Shown: positions 16,585-25,970 of the stretch, in pieces
How positions within the stretch are numbered: the stretch's first letter is position 1
Layout of the letters: each line of letters begins with the position of its first letter
From: JAJXZJ01 sp050012855
Lineage (GTDB): Bacteria > Verrucomicrobiota > Verrucomicrobiia > Limisphaerales > J093
Reading direction: 5' to 3'
Length of the DNA stretch: 64,000 nucleotides
Assembly: GCA_050012855.1 (NCBI GenBank)
Contig: JBEKGJ010000018.1
Span: forward strand, 1 to 64,000
The notes under the pieces: model-generated
Database searches by the model: none
What the model was told of the DNA's origin: nothing
Seen by the model: the letters and a program-made list of their open reading frames with translations, nothing else
Translations under genes and position numbers: made by a program

Positions 16585-17370
16585 TCAAAGTGGGACTTTG
16601 TGTAAAGTATAACTGCCTAAAGTTTTCGGCACGATCATCAACATGCCCAGCGTGGTGACTTCGGGATCGCGGACGGCGTCGCGAGCGTCGAGGTCATCGC
16701 GGCGTTTTTTGAAAAGCGTGAGGACGGTTTGCGCCTCGTGGCGCAACGCTACTGGTTGTGAATTGTCGCTGGCGAATCCTGCGAGGCGTTCCAACGGGTC
16801 GGCCAGGCGTGCCCAAGGGGCTGGGGATGGAGGCGGCGAATCAGCGAGACGGGGGGATGGCGAAGCGAAAGAGAACGTCCGCGCTCCGGCAAAGAGGTCC
16901 GCTTGCACGGCCAGTTGGCCCCGGTCGGCGATGATCTCGCGGGCACGGGATTCGAGCCAGTCTTGGAGGCGGTCGCGGTCGTGGCCGAGTTCCGCGCGTC
17001 GGCGATGAAGGACGTCCGCGGCGATGGGGCCAAAGTGCCGCCGGGCGGCGGCAAGCGCGGTGGCTTCGGCATTGTCCGCCCACAGCGCGAAGTGGTTTTT
17101 CCAAACGTCACGGGTGTTGATGGCATTCGCGGGGTCGGCGAGTGACAGCCAGCGTTCGCTGCTGGAAATGAATTCGGTGACAGCGGGCGGACGCACAAGG
17201 ACCGCGAGCACCTGCTCGAATTCGCGCCCGGCCCGGCTGTGGATGCGACCAAGGAAAATGAACAGGAGCGTGGGCTCGGTCGCGTCACCGGCGACGGCGC
17301 TGATGCGCTGGTCAACCGACATGGCCGTGCCGCCCAGCGCGAGGTGGCGCACGCGGTCGAGGGCACGGCG
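16585..17370 (-). pseudogene. C-terminal fragment of an SNF2-type helicase (DISARM DrmD-like)
   Basis: About 260 residues in an open frame but with no N-terminal helicase core. Recognisable segments are ATEPTLLFIFLGRIHSRAGR, an FALWADNAEATALAAARRHF helical block, DWLESRAREI and the terminal EVTTLGMLMIVPKTLG. The last residues run into the promoter of the ATPase gene, so the natural stop has been replaced. The upstream end is joined in frame to a serine-recombinase stub. From memory this resembles the C-terminus of SNF2-family helicases found beside N6 methylases in DISARM-type loci. The helicase motifs that would prove it are missing. Confidence 0.5.
16586..16600 (-). promoter_or_regulatory. 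Palindrome in the promoter of the AAA/DUF4143 gene
   Basis: CAAAGT-GGG-ACTTTG is a perfect 6-bp inverted repeat 17 bp upstream of the ATG at 16569, in a locally AT-rich patch. TTTACA and TAGTAT flank it on the minus strand with a 19-bp gap, so it may be an operator inside a promoter, possibly autoregulatory. Confidence 0.5.
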
Positions 17371-17631
17371 AACGACCAGGTCAATCAGATGCCGCAGCGA
17401 GCGCCCAAACCGGTCCAACCGCCAGACCAGCAGGGTGTCGCCGGACACCAGATGCCGGAGGCAGGCGTCCAGACCCGGCCGGACCTGCTTGGCACCCGAG
17501 ATCTTGTCGGTGAAGAGGTCCTTCTTGCCGACCCCGGCGTTTCGGAGGGCATCCAACTGGAGTTGGAGGTCCTGATCGGTGGTGCTGACCCGTGCGTAAC
17601 CTACTAACCGCGTGCATGTTTGAGCGTTCAT
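17371..17631 (-). pseudogene. Serine recombinase (resolvase/invertase) N-terminal stub
   Basis: Starts at ATG 17631. It shows the resolvase signature GYARVSTTDQDLQLQLDALR with the catalytic serine in RVST, then KISGAKQVRPGLDACLRHL and GDTLLVWRLDRFGRSLRHL. Sequence similarity ends after about 86 residues, where it fuses to the helicase fragment. The rest of the catalytic domain and the DNA-binding helix-turn-helix are lost, so it should be inactive. Such recombinases come from transposons and integrative elements, which fits the island setting. Confidence 0.82.
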
Positions 17632-18114
17632 GTGTCTCAAAGTACGGTGCTCAGGAGTTGTTAATCCACTGAAACTCGGGACGCCTTTCTGACACGGCCG
17701 ACCCCAGAATACCGCCGGTGGACGCCGCGGCGGTGTGCAGCGTGTCAGGATACGAACGTTTAATGGGACGCTATGCGGGACGGGAGACCCCGGTAGGCAC
17801 CAAGATGGGCACCAATTGAGTAGGTTTTGTCCTCGGATTCTGGAGGGGGTTGCTCGCCTGATTCCTTCCTCCTCGGCTGCACCGACGGTTCTTGCCAAGC
17901 GGCTTGGCAAGCGTAACCTCCCAGTGTGAACCAGCCTGGCAAATCAGCAAGGCTATGGGTTGCGGACGTGGTTCTCGAACAACGCGTACAATATCCGATG
18001 CGCATGACACGCTCAATGGGCTCTGCGAACGGTGGCGAAGCGATGGTGCGCCTGCCGATGCAGCATCCGGTCAGTCGATCAAACCCCCATGCCAAAGTGA
18101 GAAGGGACCCCCTC
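17632..18114. other. Intergenic region upstream of the exported oxidoreductase
   Basis: 483 bp without a convincing gene. The leader of the downstream gene ends in GAGAAGGGA, a good ribosome binding site. TACAAT at about 17987 is a possible -10 box. The notable structure, a hairpin at 17891-17911, is listed separately. Confidence 0.45.
17891..17911. promoter_or_regulatory. Perfect 9-bp inverted repeat
   Basis: CTTGCCAAG-CGG-CTTGGCAAG, about 200 bp before the oxidoreductase start. It may be a repressor operator or an RNA hairpin. No T-run follows on either strand, so it is not an obvious terminator. Confidence 0.45.
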
Positions 18115-19440
18115 ATGAACGACCACCCTCGTCGTCCGCTCACGCGGCGCCGGTTTTTGACACGCGGGGTGATGGGGGCGAGTGCGGCGGCGCTGCCGTG
18201 CTTGATTCCGGCTTCTGTGCTGGGGCGTAACGGAGTCGTGGCCCCCAGCGAACGCATCGTGATGGCCTCCATCGGGGTCGGCGGTCGCGGTTCCTATGAT
18301 TTGACTCAGCTCCTGTCCCTGCCGGATGTGCAGATGGTGGCCGTTTGCGATGTCTTGAAACGCCAGCGCCTGGCGGCCAAGAACATGGTTGACACCAAAC
18401 TGGGCAACAAGGATTGCGCAGTCTATGGCGATTTTCGCCAATTATTGGCCGAGCGGACCGATGTGGATGCCGTGTTGATTGCCACGGGCGACCGCTGGCA
18501 CGCGCTGGCCTCGGTGCTCGCAATGCGGGCCGGCAAGGATGTCTATTGCGAGAAACCGGCGTGTCTCACGATGGCGCAGGGGCGGATGGTCGTGGAGGCC
18601 GCCCGGCGGTATGGCCGGGTCTATCAAACCGGCGCCCAGCGGCTCAGCGAGCCGCATCATGTGTTTGCCATCGAAATGGCCCGAACCGGCCAACTGGGCC
18701 CGGTGCATACCGTTTACGCTGATTGTCGTTGGCGCGACGGATTGCGTCATGACTGGTTGCCGGCGGAACCGGAACCGCCCAAGGATGAACTGGACTGGGA
18801 TCTTTTCCTCGGTCCCAGTCCCTGGAGACCCTACAACCGGGGTTATCTGAGCTCCGGGTGGTATCACTTCTACGATTTCGCCACCGATGTGGCGATGTGG
18901 GGCGCGCACTCGGTTGCCCAGGCCCTCGCCGGACTTGATATGACGAACGTGTCCTCCATCGAGTTCGGTTATGAGGGGCCGGATGCGACGATGGTCACGC
19001 GGCTGTCCAACGGGGTGAAACTGGTTCTGTTCCGGGTCGCCGGCTCGGTTTGGGACCCGTGCAAGCTCTGGCATGGCGCCTGCGGTGAGCGGTTCGATGG
19101 TCCCGAAGGATGGGCGGCGGCCGCCGATGGGTATTCGGCACCGGATGTCTCATCGCCGAAACTGTTGGACGGATATAGAACGCTGCTGGCGGATTACACG
19201 GCCCGGACACGACGGCCCTTGAACCACGTGCAGGATTTCCTTGACTGCATCCGGTCGCGCCGCCTCCCGGTGGCGAACCAGGATGTCATGTACCGATCCA
19301 TGAACATCTGTCTGGCCGCCGACATCGGTGAGGAATTGAAGCGCAACCTGACCTTCGATCTGCGGAAGGCTGAGTTTGTCGGCGATCCTGAAGCCAACCG
19401 GCTGCGGTCCCGCGCGATGCGAGCCCCGTATATGGACTGA
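18115..19440 (+). CDS. Tat-exported Gfo/Idh/MocA-family oxidoreductase (island gene)
   Basis: A 441-residue protein starting at ATG 18115. The Tat signal PLTRRRFLTRGVMGASAAAL is at residues 8-27, and the Rossmann fold begins at about 45 (MASIGVGGRGSYDLTQLL). The family EKP motif is in YCEKPACLT. The typical 'GPSPWRPYNRGYLSSGWYHF' and 'DVAMWGAHSVAQAL' second-domain motifs of exported bacterial Gfo/Idh/MocA proteins are present. It probably oxidises or epimerises a sugar released outside the cytoplasm. It lies beside two secreted glycosidases, so the three could form a small saccharide-utilisation set. A frame extension to 17926 lacks coding character. Confidence 0.9.
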   Translation: MNDHPRRPLTRRRFLTRGVMGASAAALPCLIPASVLGRNGVVAPSERIVMASIGVGGRGSYDLTQLLSLPDVQMVAVCDVLKRQRLAAKNMVDTKLGNKDCAVYGDFRQLLAERTDVDAVLIATGDRWHALASVLAMRAGKDVYCEKPACLTMAQGRMVVEAARRYGRVYQTGAQRLSEPHHVFAIEMARTGQLGPVHTVYADCRWRDGLRHDWLPAEPEPPKDELDWDLFLGPSPWRPYNRGYLSSGWYHFYDFATDVAMWGAHSVAQALAGLDMTNVSSIEFGYEGPDATMVTRLSNGVKLVLFRVAGSVWDPCKLWHGACGERFDGPEGWAAAADGYSAPDVSSPKLLDGYRTLLADYTARTRRPLNHVQDFLDCIRSRRLPVANQDVMYRSMNICLAADIGEELKRNLTFDLRKAEFVGDPEANRLRSRAMRAPYMD

Positions 19441-19467
19441 GGGAGACACGGCGCAGGGCGGTCTCCC
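19441..19467 (+). terminator. Hairpin immediately after the oxidoreductase stop
   Basis: GGGAGAC (19441-19447) and GTCTCCC (19461-19467) form a 7-bp stem with a GC-rich 13-nt loop directly after the stop codon. No T-run follows, so it may be a weak or factor-dependent terminator. The rest of 19468-19778 shows no gene. Confidence 0.45.
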
Positions 19468-19778
19468 AGACCCACACGTCAGATCTGTGTTCGCACATAC
19501 TGCGCAATGCGATTGCCATTGCAATGGCCATCGAAGCTGATGCTGCCATCGGACCTGTTTATATTAACCGATTGATGTACCGTCTCTTGCATTGGCAACG
19601 AAGCCCGTTCATAACGAATCTCCATGAAAATGACACGTTCCACCGGAGGTGCACATCGCGCAGCCAAAGCTACACCGCATCCGGGAATCAGAGATTGTCC
19701 TGCGACTTGGGAGCTTCCCCACCGCAGAGCGGTGTGTTCCGGCCATGGCCTCGGAGGCACCAGTCGAAGCACCCCGAG

Positions 19779-21791
19779 ATGAACGGCTCCGTCGAAATCT
19801 GGCGCAAGATGCGTTCAGCCTACCGTGGTTTGAGCCTCTCGGCGTCCTTGGCTGGCGTGCATGCTCTTCTTCTGCTTTCGCTACCGGCGGGTGCCGAAAC
19901 CGCAGATTTCGCCGAGGGACGGCACGCCAGCGATTGGCTGCGGCACCCGGTTTACGGCGATCCTTCGTTCGATGCCTTCCAGCGCCTGCCGGGCAACCCG
20001 ATTCATCGTGGGGCGCCACCGTTCGAGTGGCCGGTTAATGGGTTCTTATTCCCCGACCCGACCAGCGGACACTGGTACGTCTTTGTTGGGGATTATGGTA
20101 AAGGCTACGTGACCCCGCCCAGCCGCTGCCTGCTCTACCGGTCCGCCGACCATGGCCTGAGTTGGACCAACCTCGGCGTTGTCCTGCATGGCGATCTGCT
20201 AACGTTCGACCGCGGCGGGCACACGCCGGATGTCAGCGTGGTCTATGCCGACGGCCGCTATCACATGGTCTATGATTGGGGCCAGCCCGATTTCAACGCT
20301 GAAGGCGGGTTGGCCTACGCTTGGGCGGAACGGCCCGAAGGCCCTTGGCACCGCGCGCCCCAGCCCATCACGCGCAACTCCACGCTGTCCAAACTGTCCG
20401 GTCGCTATCAACGGACCTACGCGGCCACCCTGTTGCGCCGCCAGCACGACTGGCTGATTCTCGCCATGATGGACCGGGCCCCGCACAGTTGGGCGCTCTT
20501 CGCGATGACGGCACCCAAGCCCGAGGGGCCTTATTCGGACCGCCGGTTGGTGCGGCAGGTGGAAGGGGACTACTTTCATCCGCCCCTGCTCGAGTTCTAC
20601 CCGGCCTTCGCGCACAACGGCTTCGTGTACGCGCCGGCCACCTCGGTGGCCCTCAACCGCGATTTCAACGCCTTGTTCCGCGCACCCATCGAGCGCGCCG
20701 GGGAACCTACAGCTTGGGCCTTGTCTCAATGCGGGTCGGTCTGGCACTCCGAGGGTCGGGAGGCCGAGCATTTTGGCATCTGGGGGCAGACCTTCTCCGG
20801 TTTCGTGGATGCGCGGGGCACGTTGCACGCCATGTTTCCCAGTCGCGATGCGGAGGGGCGCGGCACGATCAACCTCGCGCAACGGCCGTGGAATGAACCT
20901 CTCCGCAGCCACGGGTTTGTGCTCAGCGGTCATCAGGGGCCGGCGCTCACGCTGTTGCGGCGGGCCTACGACGATTTCGCGCTCGATGCGGCGTTGCGGC
21001 TGCGGGGCACCCTTCGAGTGTTGCTGGACTATGCCGCGCCTTTGGGACCGAACATGCCTGCGTCCGATGCCACCCTGCACCCGCTCATGAACACGCGCCA
21101 TTGGGGCTTGGAATTCACCTCGGGCCAATGGCGCCTGCTCCGCCAGGACGCTGCCGGGCGGTCGGAGATAATCTGCTCAGGTCCACTCGGGGAGGGGCAG
21201 CAGCGAACCGTGCAAGTCCGACGCCGGGTGGGCCAACTGGCCATCAGGGTGGACGGGCGCGAGCTCTGGGCCGGCCGGTTACCGGCCAGTGAGAACTTCG
21301 GCTCAACCGGCGTGCTGGGCTTGCGCCTGGAGGCAGACAGCCATGTTGTCGTCGAACGGTTCGAGGTTCAGGGCACGCCGAAGCCAGCGCGGATGAACTT
21401 TCTCTGGACCGAAGCATTGCTTGGCGCCGGGGAATCGCCGGCGGATTGGGCCGAAAGCAGAGAAGCGGGCTTTCGTTACGCTTCCGGCACGGTCTCGAAA
21501 GTGGCATCCGCTCGGGTGAAGTGGAATGTCATTGGCCACAGTCTCCGGCTGTGGTCCCCGCGCGGTCCCGGCTACGGCAGTGCAGAGCTCCGGGTGGACG
21601 GGCGAGCCGCGGCCATACTCGACTTCCACGCGGACCAGGAAGTCGAATCCCAGCCTGTCTGGTCGGCGACGGGCCTTCCCGACAGTCCTCACGCAGTCGT
21701 GGTCGTGGCAAAGTCCGGGAATGTCCCCGTGGATTCTCTGGAGACAATCGCCGGTCCCAGCCAGGCAAAGACCGGTTCCGAGGCGCGGTAG
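19779..21791 (+). CDS. Secreted beta-propeller glycoside hydrolase-like protein (GH43/GH32-type fold)
   Basis: A 670-residue protein from ATG 19779 (ATG 19809 is an alternative). The N-terminus has a Sec signal peptide (SLAGVHALLLLSLPAGA). Residues about 60-370 show repeated propeller-blade motifs: FLFPDPTSGHWYVFVGDYG, RSADHGLSW, PDVSVVYADGRYHMVYDWG and WAERPEGPW. These are typical of five-bladed GH43/GH32-like glycosidases, with DPT as the candidate catalytic Asp region. Residues about 400-650 form beta-sandwich-like modules (VRRRVGQLAIRVDGRELWAG). The exact family and substrate are uncertain. It sits between an exported oxidoreductase and another secreted glycosidase. Confidence 0.7.
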   Translation: MNGSVEIWRKMRSAYRGLSLSASLAGVHALLLLSLPAGAETADFAEGRHASDWLRHPVYGDPSFDAFQRLPGNPIHRGAPPFEWPVNGFLFPDPTSGHWYVFVGDYGKGYVTPPSRCLLYRSADHGLSWTNLGVVLHGDLLTFDRGGHTPDVSVVYADGRYHMVYDWGQPDFNAEGGLAYAWAERPEGPWHRAPQPITRNSTLSKLSGRYQRTYAATLLRRQHDWLILAMMDRAPHSWALFAMTAPKPEGPYSDRRLVRQVEGDYFHPPLLEFYPAFAHNGFVYAPATSVALNRDFNALFRAPIERAGEPTAWALSQCGSVWHSEGREAEHFGIWGQTFSGFVDARGTLHAMFPSRDAEGRGTINLAQRPWNEPLRSHGFVLSGHQGPALTLLRRAYDDFALDAALRLRGTLRVLLDYAAPLGPNMPASDATLHPLMNTRHWGLEFTSGQWRLLRQDAAGRSEIICSGPLGEGQQRTVQVRRRVGQLAIRVDGRELWAGRLPASENFGSTGVLGLRLEADSHVVVERFEVQGTPKPARMNFLWTEALLGAGESPADWAESREAGFRYASGTVSKVASARVKWNVIGHSLRLWSPRGPGYGSAELRVDGRAAAILDFHADQEVESQPVWSATGLPDSPHAVVVVAKSGNVPVDSLETIAGPSQAKTGSEAR

Positions 21792-22063
21792 CTACTCGGA
21801 GTCCATTCCCGAACACGGTTTCCAGCGGGAGCAGCTTTGGGCGTGTTACCAGATGATCGGTTTGTAACACCGCCCGTCTGGATGACAGCCAAGGCCCCTT
21901 CCAGTTTCTCGCTGATGATCTGATGCGTCGGAGCAGGGGCATACGCGGCTACAGTTGCAGCCAGTGCTGCTTGCCGCCTGCTCGGATTGTTGGCTTCCGC
22001 CCAAGCCTATTGGATGTCCTGGATGATCCACCAAGCGGCCTGTCCGGGATCCACCAGCACGTT

Positions 22064-24718
22064 TCAAAACCCGCTGGCCGCACGCCACAACGCGTGATAC
22101 TGCCTTTGACGCGCATCAGATGCGTTGGAGTATCCGTCCAACACTTTTGCCAAGCCGTCGCACAGTTTGGCGGTGGTGCTCAAGTACAATCGGTCCGCGG
22201 TCGCGGCGGACCTCGCCGGCAGCCGAGGCAGCGTGCCCGCTGCGAGTCCCATAACACGTTCATGGGCGGCGACTAGGCACTGCACTGCCAGCCGCGCATG
22301 AGCCGCTTCGTAAGTGTTGGCGTTACCCGCCTGGACCATAGCTTGGTAAAAGCGTCGGACCCGGTCGACCTTGGCCAGGAGCATCTTGAGTTCCACTTCG
22401 GAGCTTGCCCTTGGTACCGAAGCCACGGGCTTGCCGTTCACGTAGAGCGCCGAACTGCCGTTGGCATCGACGGTCGCTGTTACGTGCGTCCACTCACCGG
22501 GCGTGAGCCTGGCCTCGAACGAAACCGTGCCCGAATCGCTGATCAGCCGCAGCGCATTGCCGGGGTAAGTATCGAACGTGTAACCGGTCGCTCCACCGAC
22601 CGGGCATTTGTCGATGAGCCGACCTTTCGTCACCTCGGGACGGATGAGGGCGTACCAGGTTCCTCCCTTGGCGAGCGCGAGCGCGGGGGAGTTGGCGATT
22701 TCAAGATACCCCTCACCGTTGAGATGTACCGCCTTGCCGAACCGTGAGTCGACCACCTCGACGTGCCCCACGCTGCGGGCGACCGCAGCTTGGTCGACGG
22801 CATTGGGGAACACGCCAGCGGCCGACTTATCGAATAGCCAATGGCCAACGAGCGCGGCATCCTTGAACGCCGGGCCTTGGTCGTCTTGGCAAAGAGCGGC
22901 GATTTCATTGGCACCCAATGCTCGGTTGAAGACGCATGCCCTAGCGATGTCGCCGGTGAAGCGGCTCCCGCCGTCGCTGTCGGCGCCAATTCGCAATGGA
23001 AGATCGGTTGCGGTGATCACATCCGGCAGGGTGGACGGTCGCCACTCCGCTGGGCCGGGCAGGGTCGGCACGGACTGGTCCAGCTTGGGCGCCTTGAACG
23101 GGTGCGATTTCGCGTTGCCGGCCAGGATCTGCACGGCGGCCACCTCGGGAGTTGATTCATACGGCAAGAAGACGGAGTGCGCGTCGAAGGATTTCCACGG
23201 TTTGCCGTTCACCAACACGGCGGTGATGGGGCCGTGACCGCTGAGCGCGAGGTAGAGCCGTTTGTGGCCGAAGCGGATTGGAAACTTCTGCTCCAGTCGG
23301 GCGATGCCGTCGGGCAGGTGCGGCACGAGGGTCAGCCCTTCCGCACCGTAAAGATACTCAAACAGTCCGCGGATCAGGCCGGCCGGGGCGCCGAAGGCAT
23401 CGTAGGTGAGGTTGATCGGTTCGCCGGGCTGATAGACGGCGCCGCCGAAGGCGACCAGCGGGTTGTCCATCCGGAATTGGCGGGCGAAGGTCAGGATCTG
23501 CTGCATGGCCCGACGGGCGTCGTCGTAGGCGCCCAGACGGTAGTACGCCATGATCATCCGGGCTTCGCAGGTGGTCCAGTGGCCACCGTTGACCCAGGTG
23601 CCGAAGCCCCAGAGCCCTTGCGGCGCTTCGTACATATCGTCGAGCGAAGGGCAGTTGGCCACGATGAGGTCGTGCGGGCGCAGGCCGGGGATGGAGGCAA
23701 TTTTGCGGAGGATCTGCCGCGCCTGTGTCTCCCCGACGACCCGGAAGCAGATGGCATCGTGGTTCGGGGACGCCTCAAAGTAACCGTAGCGGGGAGCGCC
23801 ATAGACGCCATGAAGAGTGCCGTCAGGGTCCATGGACTTGACCAAATAACCTTCGGCCGTGGTCAGCCGCTCGAGTCCTTGGCGTGCGGAGGCACGGCGC
23901 TTGACCCAGAGCTCGGCTTGCGCGGTCCGCCCGGCGAGCTTCTCTAGTTCGCGGAGTCGGTCGAGGAAGGCGATGTACGTCACCGAAAGTCCGGTAAGGT
24001 AAGCCATGCCGTAGGTGCCGTCGGATTGCTTGTAGCCAGCGTAACTGGGGGCCAGCAAGTTCCCAGCGGGACCGGCGAGGAAGAGGTTGTTCTTCGGATC
24101 GCGGCGGGACTCGATGAAATTGGCGCAGCGTTCGAGCTTGGGCAGGTAGCGACCGATGGCCTCCCGATCCCGGCTGATTAAGAGCAACTCGGATTGCAGG
24201 ACGCCGCCCGCCGCGGTGAACTCCACGCCCCAATCGTGGATGCTGACCCGGCCATCCCCTTGCCGGTGCATGGCCCAGGTTTCATTGGCGCAATCCATCA
24301 GGCAACCGTCCGGTGGGACCCAACTGTCCTTGCCATTCCAGACATAACGGGTCTTGCCGTCCCCCATCTTGGCGAACCAGAGGTCTTGGGAATGCTGGAT
24401 GAAACTGACAAAGGGCTCCTCGTAGAACGGCAGAGCGGCGTAGGTGGTTCCGTAACTGTTCTGGACCCACCAGGCGCCCCAAGTCGGTCCTTCGACCAGG
24501 CCGTTCCACGATGGCATGTAGAGCATTGCCAGGTTCTGAAACTCGGCATCGGCGGCGCACATGCGTCGGGCGATGTCGAGCAATTGCAGGTATTCGCGGT
24601 CTCCTTCCCCGGCAAAGAACCAGCCATCGAACAAGTCTGCCACAGCGGTCGAAGAGGTCAGCAGGCACGCCGCCAGCACCCCGAGGTGAGTAAGAGCACG
24701 CAAAAGTTGTTTCATCAT
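22064..24718 (-). CDS. Secreted (alpha/alpha)6-barrel glycosidase-like protein with LamG domain
   Basis: An 884-residue protein from ATG 24718 with a signal peptide (LTHLGVLAACLLTSSTAVA). Residues about 30-540 are helix-rich with conserved aromatic/acidic blocks (MPSWNGLVEGPTWGAWWVQN, LMDCANETWAMHRQGDGR, GFGTWVNGGHWTTCEARM), like (alpha/alpha)6-barrel glycosidases such as rhamnosidase or trehalase-like families. Residues about 620-770 form a LamG/concanavalin-like sandwich (VGHWLFDKSAAG, HLNGEGYLEIANSPAL, GEWTHVTATVDANGSSALYV), probably binding carbohydrate. The last about 110 residues are helical and unassigned. It converges with the propeller glycosidase. The precise family is not determined. 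Confidence 0.72.
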   Translation of the reverse strand: MMKQLLRALTHLGVLAACLLTSSTAVADLFDGWFFAGEGDREYLQLLDIARRMCAADAEFQNLAMLYMPSWNGLVEGPTWGAWWVQNSYGTTYAALPFYEEPFVSFIQHSQDLWFAKMGDGKTRYVWNGKDSWVPPDGCLMDCANETWAMHRQGDGRVSIHDWGVEFTAAGGVLQSELLLISRDREAIGRYLPKLERCANFIESRRDPKNNLFLAGPAGNLLAPSYAGYKQSDGTYGMAYLTGLSVTYIAFLDRLRELEKLAGRTAQAELWVKRRASARQGLERLTTAEGYLVKSMDPDGTLHGVYGAPRYGYFEASPNHDAICFRVVGETQARQILRKIASIPGLRPHDLIVANCPSLDDMYEAPQGLWGFGTWVNGGHWTTCEARMIMAYYRLGAYDDARRAMQQILTFARQFRMDNPLVAFGGAVYQPGEPINLTYDAFGAPAGLIRGLFEYLYGAEGLTLVPHLPDGIARLEQKFPIRFGHKRLYLALSGHGPITAVLVNGKPWKSFDAHSVFLPYESTPEVAAVQILAGNAKSHPFKAPKLDQSVPTLPGPAEWRPSTLPDVITATDLPLRIGADSDGGSRFTGDIARACVFNRALGANEIAALCQDDQGPAFKDAALVGHWLFDKSAAGVFPNAVDQAAVARSVGHVEVVDSRFGKAVHLNGEGYLEIANSPALALAKGGTWYALIRPEVTKGRLIDKCPVGGATGYTFDTYPGNALRLISDSGTVSFEARLTPGEWTHVTATVDANGSSALYVNGKPVASVPRASSEVELKMLLAKVDRVRRFYQAMVQAGNANTYEAAHARLAVQCLVAAHERVMGLAAGTLPRLPARSAATADRLYLSTTAKLCDGLAKVLDGYSNASDARQRQYHALWRAASGF

Positions 24719-25072
24719 CGGTTCGCAGTTCAGATAGGCGCTTTTGGCCCGTCGCGCGAGCCATTTTCCGGGCTGGAGATGGGAATCCTGTCCTCGAGTT
24801 TTATGGCGCTTGCGTCTCACTCGTCGACACCACGCAGACTCCGGGCAATTCCGCTATCCAGGGTATCGGCACGGCGTTGCGTTCTGAACGTATTGTCGCC
24901 GTGCCCCAACGGCCCGCCCGTCGCCCTCATGAGGGCCACTGCACTTTCCGACCGGCGTTTACAGTCCGGATAGGTCGTGTCCCGAAACGCTCGTTTTTCG
25001 ACAGAGACTCGGCATTAACGGCTTCCGCCACGTCCAAGGCGGGTTTTCGTGTCAGATAGGCGTCTCGTGTTT
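24719..25072. other. Intergenic stretch, no gene seen
   Basis: 354 bp between the glycosidase start and the degraded fragment at 25073-25519. It should hold the glycosidase promoter. I find no coding sequence or strong repeat. Confidence 0.4.
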
Positions 25073-25519
25073 CTATGGCTCAACAACGCGTCCGCACCAC
25101 GTTGGGTGACACAAACCTTCAACACGGAGCACCTGCACCATCACCTTCTTGCCAGCCTTGATGGCGTCGAACTCAACGGATGGCAGCAGCGCCAGCTTTC
25201 GCGCGTGGGCGGACTCCTTCTTCGTCACGCCGAGGTCGGCCAGCGTGGGCGCTGCTCCAGAAACCGGTGCCGCTGGGGTACCGGTTAGCCTCGGGTTCCC
25301 TCCCTTCGCCCGCTTCGTCGCCAGCAGCAGCAACCCCATCTGCCGTTCGGCTTCCAAGGCATAGCCTGTGGCGTACTGGATCGCCTCCTTGCCCGGGGGA
25401 TCGAGGCTGCCCCCGGCGAAACGCCCACCGAGACCGGGGAAGAGGCCGGCGTTGCCCCCGCCGACAGCCTCGAACGCATCGCGCGGCTGGCATCGACTTC
25501 CACTCCGCGATCCTCGCAC
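25073..25519 (-). pseudogene. Degraded plasmid/phage-type protein fragment
   Basis: One frame retains recognisable sequence at about 25145-25400: IQYATGYALEAERQMGLLLL, then PTLADLGVTKKESAHARKLA and LLPSVEFDAI. This is the pattern of a family of small proteins common on phages and integrated elements (AERKLGE... LADLGI..ESSRWQKLA.LP...F). Other reading frames upstream carry further pieces, so it is frameshifted. It is next to the tRNA end of the island, where integration-related genes usually lie, and may be a remnant of that module. Confidence 0.55.
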
Positions 25520-25727
25520 CCGCGATCTTGGCGAGACAGGCCGAGAGGCGGCGTGAGCACGGCCGGTTCCGCTTCGGTTACGGTTCTCATGCTTCCGAGC
25601 CTGTGCCTACGCCGAACCGGTTCCCGTTGGTGGTTTTGTTGGTTTTTGTTCGCCAAGTTTCAGGATGTTCACGGTGTTTCATCGAAGTGTGGAAAATTCG
25701 ATTGGGATGCAATTCAACCAATAAAAA

Positions 25728-25755
25728 CGGCCCTGCGATGAGTGTCTTAGGGCCG
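25728..25755 (-). terminator. Intrinsic terminator of tRNA-fMet
   Basis: CGGCCCT (25728-25734) pairs with AGGGCCG (25749-25755). Read on the minus strand, the hairpin follows the tRNA 3' end within 6 bases and is followed by GTTTTTATTG, a classical rho-independent terminator. Confidence 0.8.
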
Positions 25756-25760
25756 GAAAT

Positions 25761-25837
<77 letters not shown>

Positions 25838-25970
25838 AACCCGTGGAATCTTCATTATCGCCATCACTGCCGCCGACGCAAGCCCCTTTTGGACTTTTTC
25901 GGACATCGGACGTCCGCGGCAAGCCCAACGTCGGGTGCCGCCTTCGAGCGCAGTTCCCAGCAGCGTCAGG

